Positions 61,765 to 64,000 of a stretch of 64,000 bases of DNA are shown here, one piece after another (position 1 is the first letter of the stretch; each line of letters starts with the position of its first letter). This stretch comes from Phenylobacterium parvum. GTDB lineage: Bacteria; Pseudomonadota; Alphaproteobacteria; Caulobacterales; Caulobacteraceae. Under the pieces are notes generated by a model. That model saw only the letters and a list, made by a program, of their open reading frames with translations. It was not told where the DNA came from and made no database searches. A program made the position numbers and the translations under genes. Where the stretch lies: contig NZ_CP029479.1 in the NCBI RefSeq assembly GCF_003150835.1, positions 620,001 to 684,000 on the forward strand, given 5' to 3'.

Positions 61765-62394
61765 GTGGGCCGATCCGTCCGGGTCCGGCTGTTTATGGCC
61801 ATTGGGCTCCTGGCCCTGGCCGGAGGCGCGGGCCTGCGTACGCCGGATCCGGGATTTCGTTACGCCGTCACGGGCCCGGGCCCTGTGGCTCTGAGCGCGG
61901 GTCCCGAGCCGGGGTCCGGACCGGCGGGAAGCCTGCCGGCGGGAACCTCCGGGCTGGTGCTCACGGGGCGGTGGGCCGAGGGGCCCGGCGGCGGGGTCTG
62001 GGAGGTCCTGGCTGCACCGGGCGACCGCCCGGCCTGGGCCCCTGCCGACCGGCTGGCGCCAGGCTCCGCAGATCCCTCGCCTGCGCCCCTGAAGTGCTCG
62101 GGGACCGAACCCTTCTGGGGGCTGGAGACCTCAGGCGGACGGGCGCGGATGAGCCGGCCCGGGCTGAAGGATCAGGACTTTCTCGCCGGCCCCCGGCGGG
62201 GCGCGACAGGCGATCCCCGGGTCTTCGTGCAGCGCCTGTCCGGGCCGGGAAGGACCCTCGGCCAGCTGGCGGTGGTCCGCCGTCCCGACGGCTGCTCGGA
62301 CGGCATGTCGGACCTCCTCGCCCCCTACGAGGCGGTGGTCACGACCCCCTCTGGGGAGGTCCTGTCCGGATGTTGCCGGCGGGCAGGGGGCTGA
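61765..62394 (+). CDS. Exported SH3-like/COG3650-type protein
   Basis: A 209-residue protein starting at GTG 61765, one base after the DUF1501 stop. A hydrophobic segment (VRLFMAIGLLALAGGAG) serves as signal or anchor. Residues 30-100 resemble a bacterial SH3 domain (GPVALSAGPEPGSGPAGSLPAGTSG, ending PAWAPADRL). The second half starts KCSGTEPFWGLETSGGRARMSRPG, the pattern of COG3650-type outer-surface proteins, and has Cys residues near its end. Likely periplasmic; function unknown. Either part of the DUF1501 unit or merely downstream. Confidence 0.65.
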   Translation: MGRSVRVRLFMAIGLLALAGGAGLRTPDPGFRYAVTGPGPVALSAGPEPGSGPAGSLPAGTSGLVLTGRWAEGPGGGVWEVLAAPGDRPAWAPADRLAPGSADPSPAPLKCSGTEPFWGLETSGGRARMSRPGLKDQDFLAGPRRGATGDPRVFVQRLSGPGRTLGQLAVVRRPDGCSDGMSDLLAPYEAVVTTPSGEVLSGCCRRAGG

Positions 62395-62463
62395 AGGGGG
62401 TTTGACGGCGGCGAGGCAAGGGGATCAGCTAGCGGCCTGATCCCAGTCGGAGACCTTCCCGCC

Positions 62464-63078
62464 ATGCCCGCCCCCGCCAACACCGAGTTCGACATCCGAG
62501 GCGTCAACCACATCGCCCTGGTCTGCCAGGACATGGCCCGTACGGTGGCGTTCTACCGCGACGTCCTGGGCATGCCCCTGGTCAAGACGATCGAGCTGCC
62601 GATGAAGTCGGGCCAGCACTTCTTCTTCGACATCGGCAATGGGGACTCCCTGGCCTTTTTCTGGTTCCCCGACGCCCCGGCGCACGCGCCGGGCGTGTCC
62701 TCGCCCCGGACCCTGCCGCACGAGGGGGGGCTCGTGACCGCCCATGGCTCCATGAACCACCTGGCCTTCAATGTGCCGGCCGAGAAATTCGACGCCTACG
62801 TGGAGCGGCTGAAGGCCAAGGGGATCGAGGTCTCGCCGGTCTTCAACCATGACGACTCGGCCTTCCAGATCAGCGCCGAGGTGACGGACGAGGTCTTTGT
62901 GCGCTCGGTCTACTTCTTCGATCCCGATGGGGTTTGCCTGGAGTTCGCCGCCTGGACCCGGCCCATGGGCCCGGCGGACGTGGAGCACGAGGCGGCCACG
63001 GCGGACGGCGGCCGCAGCCAGGGCCTGGTGCTGGACGCCGGCGGCGCCCCCATCCAGACCGCCCGGACGGGGGGCTGA
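62464..63078 (+). CDS. VOC-family (glyoxalase-like) protein
   Basis: A 204-residue vicinal-oxygen-chelate protein. IRGVNHIALVCQDMARTVAFYRDVLGMPLVKT (16-47) is the first module with the metal His; SMNHLAFNVPAEKFDAYVERLKAKGIEV begins the second; SVYFFDPDGVCLEFAAW carries the Glu ligand. C-terminal residues are polar and disordered. The next gene begins 5 bases after its stop, suggesting a two-gene unit. Ring-cleavage dioxygenase or isomerase activity is possible. Confidence 0.82.
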   Translation: MPAPANTEFDIRGVNHIALVCQDMARTVAFYRDVLGMPLVKTIELPMKSGQHFFFDIGNGDSLAFFWFPDAPAHAPGVSSPRTLPHEGGLVTAHGSMNHLAFNVPAEKFDAYVERLKAKGIEVSPVFNHDDSAFQISAEVTDEVFVRSVYFFDPDGVCLEFAAWTRPMGPADVEHEAATADGGRSQGLVLDAGGAPIQTARTGG

Positions 63079-63082
63079 GGCC

Positions 63083-63730
63083 ATGCCCGTCCTGCGCCAG
63101 GTTCCCCGCGCCGAGGTCGGGTCGGACCTGATCCACCGCTACTACGACCTGCTGTTCGGCCCGGGCCGGGACCCGGTGGCCGAGCCGGGCACCGCCACAG
63201 GCACGCCGGGTGACTGGTGGACCGTCTTCGCCCTGGCGCCCGACATCTTCCGCCATGCGGTGGAGGGCTTTGGCGTCTACCGGCATCCCGACCGCAAGAT
63301 CGATCCCGTCCTGCGCGAGCTGGGCCAGACCCGGGCCGGCTGGGCGCATGGCAGCCAGTTCGTCTTTTCCCAGCACTGCAAGTCCCTGCGGGGCCTGGGC
63401 GTGCCGGAGGAAAAGATCGGGGCGATTCCCGCCTGGGCGGTATCGGACGTCTTTGACGCGCGCGAGCGGGCCGTGCTGGCCTACGCCGACTGCCTCACCA
63501 CGGGATCGGGCCGGACCCCTCCAGAGGTGTTCGAGGCCCTGCGCGCCTTTTGGGGCGACGAGGAGATTCTGGAGTTCACCTACATCACCGCCCTCTACGG
63601 CATGCACGCCATCATGACCCGGGCCCTCAGGCTGGAGTTCGACGACCGGGACGATCCCATCACCGAAGTCGCCGCCCCGGAGGGCTTCTCGGCCGCAGAT
63701 TTCCTCAGCGCCCGTCCTGCGTCCCGCTGA
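63083..63730 (+). CDS. Carboxymuconolactone decarboxylase/AhpD-like protein
   Basis: A 215-residue helical protein of the CMD/AhpD superfamily. SQFVFSQHCKSLRGLGVPEEKI (residues 93-114) matches the family's E/S-x-x-x-x-x-H-C region, with only one Cys rather than the CxxC of peroxidase-active AhpD. FDARERAVLAYADCLTTGSG then EILEFTYITALYGMHAIMTRAL complete the fold. ATG 63083 is 5 bases after the VOC stop; upstream open frame overlaps that gene. A lactone decarboxylase-like or unrelated role is possible. Confidence 0.8.
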   Translation: MPVLRQVPRAEVGSDLIHRYYDLLFGPGRDPVAEPGTATGTPGDWWTVFALAPDIFRHAVEGFGVYRHPDRKIDPVLRELGQTRAGWAHGSQFVFSQHCKSLRGLGVPEEKIGAIPAWAVSDVFDARERAVLAYADCLTTGSGRTPPEVFEALRAFWGDEEILEFTYITALYGMHAIMTRALRLEFDDRDDPITEVAAPEGFSAADFLSARPASR

Positions 63731-63818
63731 TGGGCTCCCGGGGCGATTGCCCCGCCCTGCGGGTGGCCCTAGACTTGGGCCAAGGTCGCTTCAGCCGGCC
63801 AGTCCTTCCGGAGGAAGC

Positions 63819-64000
63819 ATGTCCAAGCCCGCCCTGATCGCGCTCGTCCTGGCCCTCGGCGCCGCTCCGGCCCTGGCCGCCCCGCCCTTCAAGGCGCCGC
63901 GCAACATGTATGCCCAGCCGGACCTGTCCGGGAACTGGAGCAACGCCTCCCTGACCCCCGAGACCCGGCCCCCAGCCCTCGGAACCCGCGCGACCTACAC
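63819..64000 (+). CDS. Secreted protein, 3' truncated by window edge
   Basis: The first 60 residues of an exported protein. GGAGGAAGC precedes the ATG at 63819-63821, followed by a signal peptide (MSKPALIALVLALGAAPALA). The mature start (FKAPRNMYAQPDLSGNWSNASL followed by TPETRPPALG) has the DLSGxWxNASLTPxxRP pattern I associate with uncharacterised secreted proteins of Caulobacterales and Sphingomonads. A CGGGGC-GATT-GCCCCG hairpin at 63739-63754 lies in the gap before it. Confidence 0.7.
   Translation, partial: MSKPALIALVLALGAAPALAAPPFKAPRNMYAQPDLSGNWSNASLTPETRPPALGTRATY

Noticed and set aside
58527..61802. A 1091-codon open frame on the minus strand
   Set aside because: It lies antisense to the DUF1588-like, secreted and DUF1501 genes, has no domain pattern and is rich in Gly/Arg/His/Gln as expected for an antisense frame in GC-rich DNA.

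Overview
The window is GC-rich DNA (by eye close to 70 percent G+C) packed with genes and with very strong third-position GC bias. It looks like the chromosome of an aerobic alphaproteobacterium, most likely Caulobacteraceae (Phenylobacterium/Caulobacter type). This is inferred from the two TonB-dependent receptors, the long isocitrate lyase, the many catabolic oxidoreductases and a dispersed palindromic intergenic repeat. I see no rRNA, tRNA, CRISPR array, transposase or integrase, and no gap above 300 bases lacks a gene.

Layout. 1-6.9 kb: end of a nitronate monooxygenase, threonine aldolase and epoxide hydrolase, then a TetR regulator divergent from a carotenoid/stilbene-cleaving oxygenase, and a Tat-exported PhoD phosphatase. 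7-12 kb: an exported DUF1800/DUF1501 pair, a PI-PLC-like lipoprotein and a small secreted protein built from an internal duplication. 12-19 kb (minus strand): FAD monooxygenase with Dps, and a probable degradative operon (two acyl-CoA dehydrogenases, VOC protein, alpha/beta hydrolase, nitroreductase). 19-25.4 kb: HEPN-like protein, MTA/SAH nucleosidase-like protein, an RND pump operon with an ArsR regulator of BigR/SqrR type, a divergent DUF2892 membrane protein, and a DUF2256 mini-gene overlapping an iron-sulphur photolyase. 27-29.5 kb: a TonB receptor broken by an in-frame amber codon. 29.5-37.1 kb: SDR, Rrf2 regulator with a TSUP exporter, YghU-type glutathione transferase, exported SDR, Baeyer-Villiger monooxygenase, secreted hydrolase, LEH/NTF2 protein. 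37.4-42.9 kb: the glyoxylate shunt, with malate synthase G and isocitrate lyase flanking a RamB/ScfR-like regulator. 42.9-52.3 kb: exported methyltransferase, DsbA-like protein, a second (intact) TonB receptor, crotonase, small unknown genes, D-aminoacylase-like amidohydrolase, hemN behind a FixK/FNR-like site. 52.4-58 kb: a second RND pump operon divergent from a TetR gene across a perfect palindrome, and an SDR. 58-64 kb: an exported haem-motif DUF1588-like protein with a secreted partner and a second DUF1501 protein, then an SH3-like protein, VOC and carboxymuconolactone-decarboxylase-like proteins, and a truncated secreted protein.

Main points of interest: a palindromic repeat family whose variable stem covaries while its flanks stay fixed (37.2, 48.8 and 52.3 kb); the amber-interrupted receptor; the two DUF1501 export modules; several divergent regulator/target pairs with visible candidate operators; and a cluster of tiny coupled unknown genes at 47.8-48.8 kb. 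I found no single obviously novel large system.
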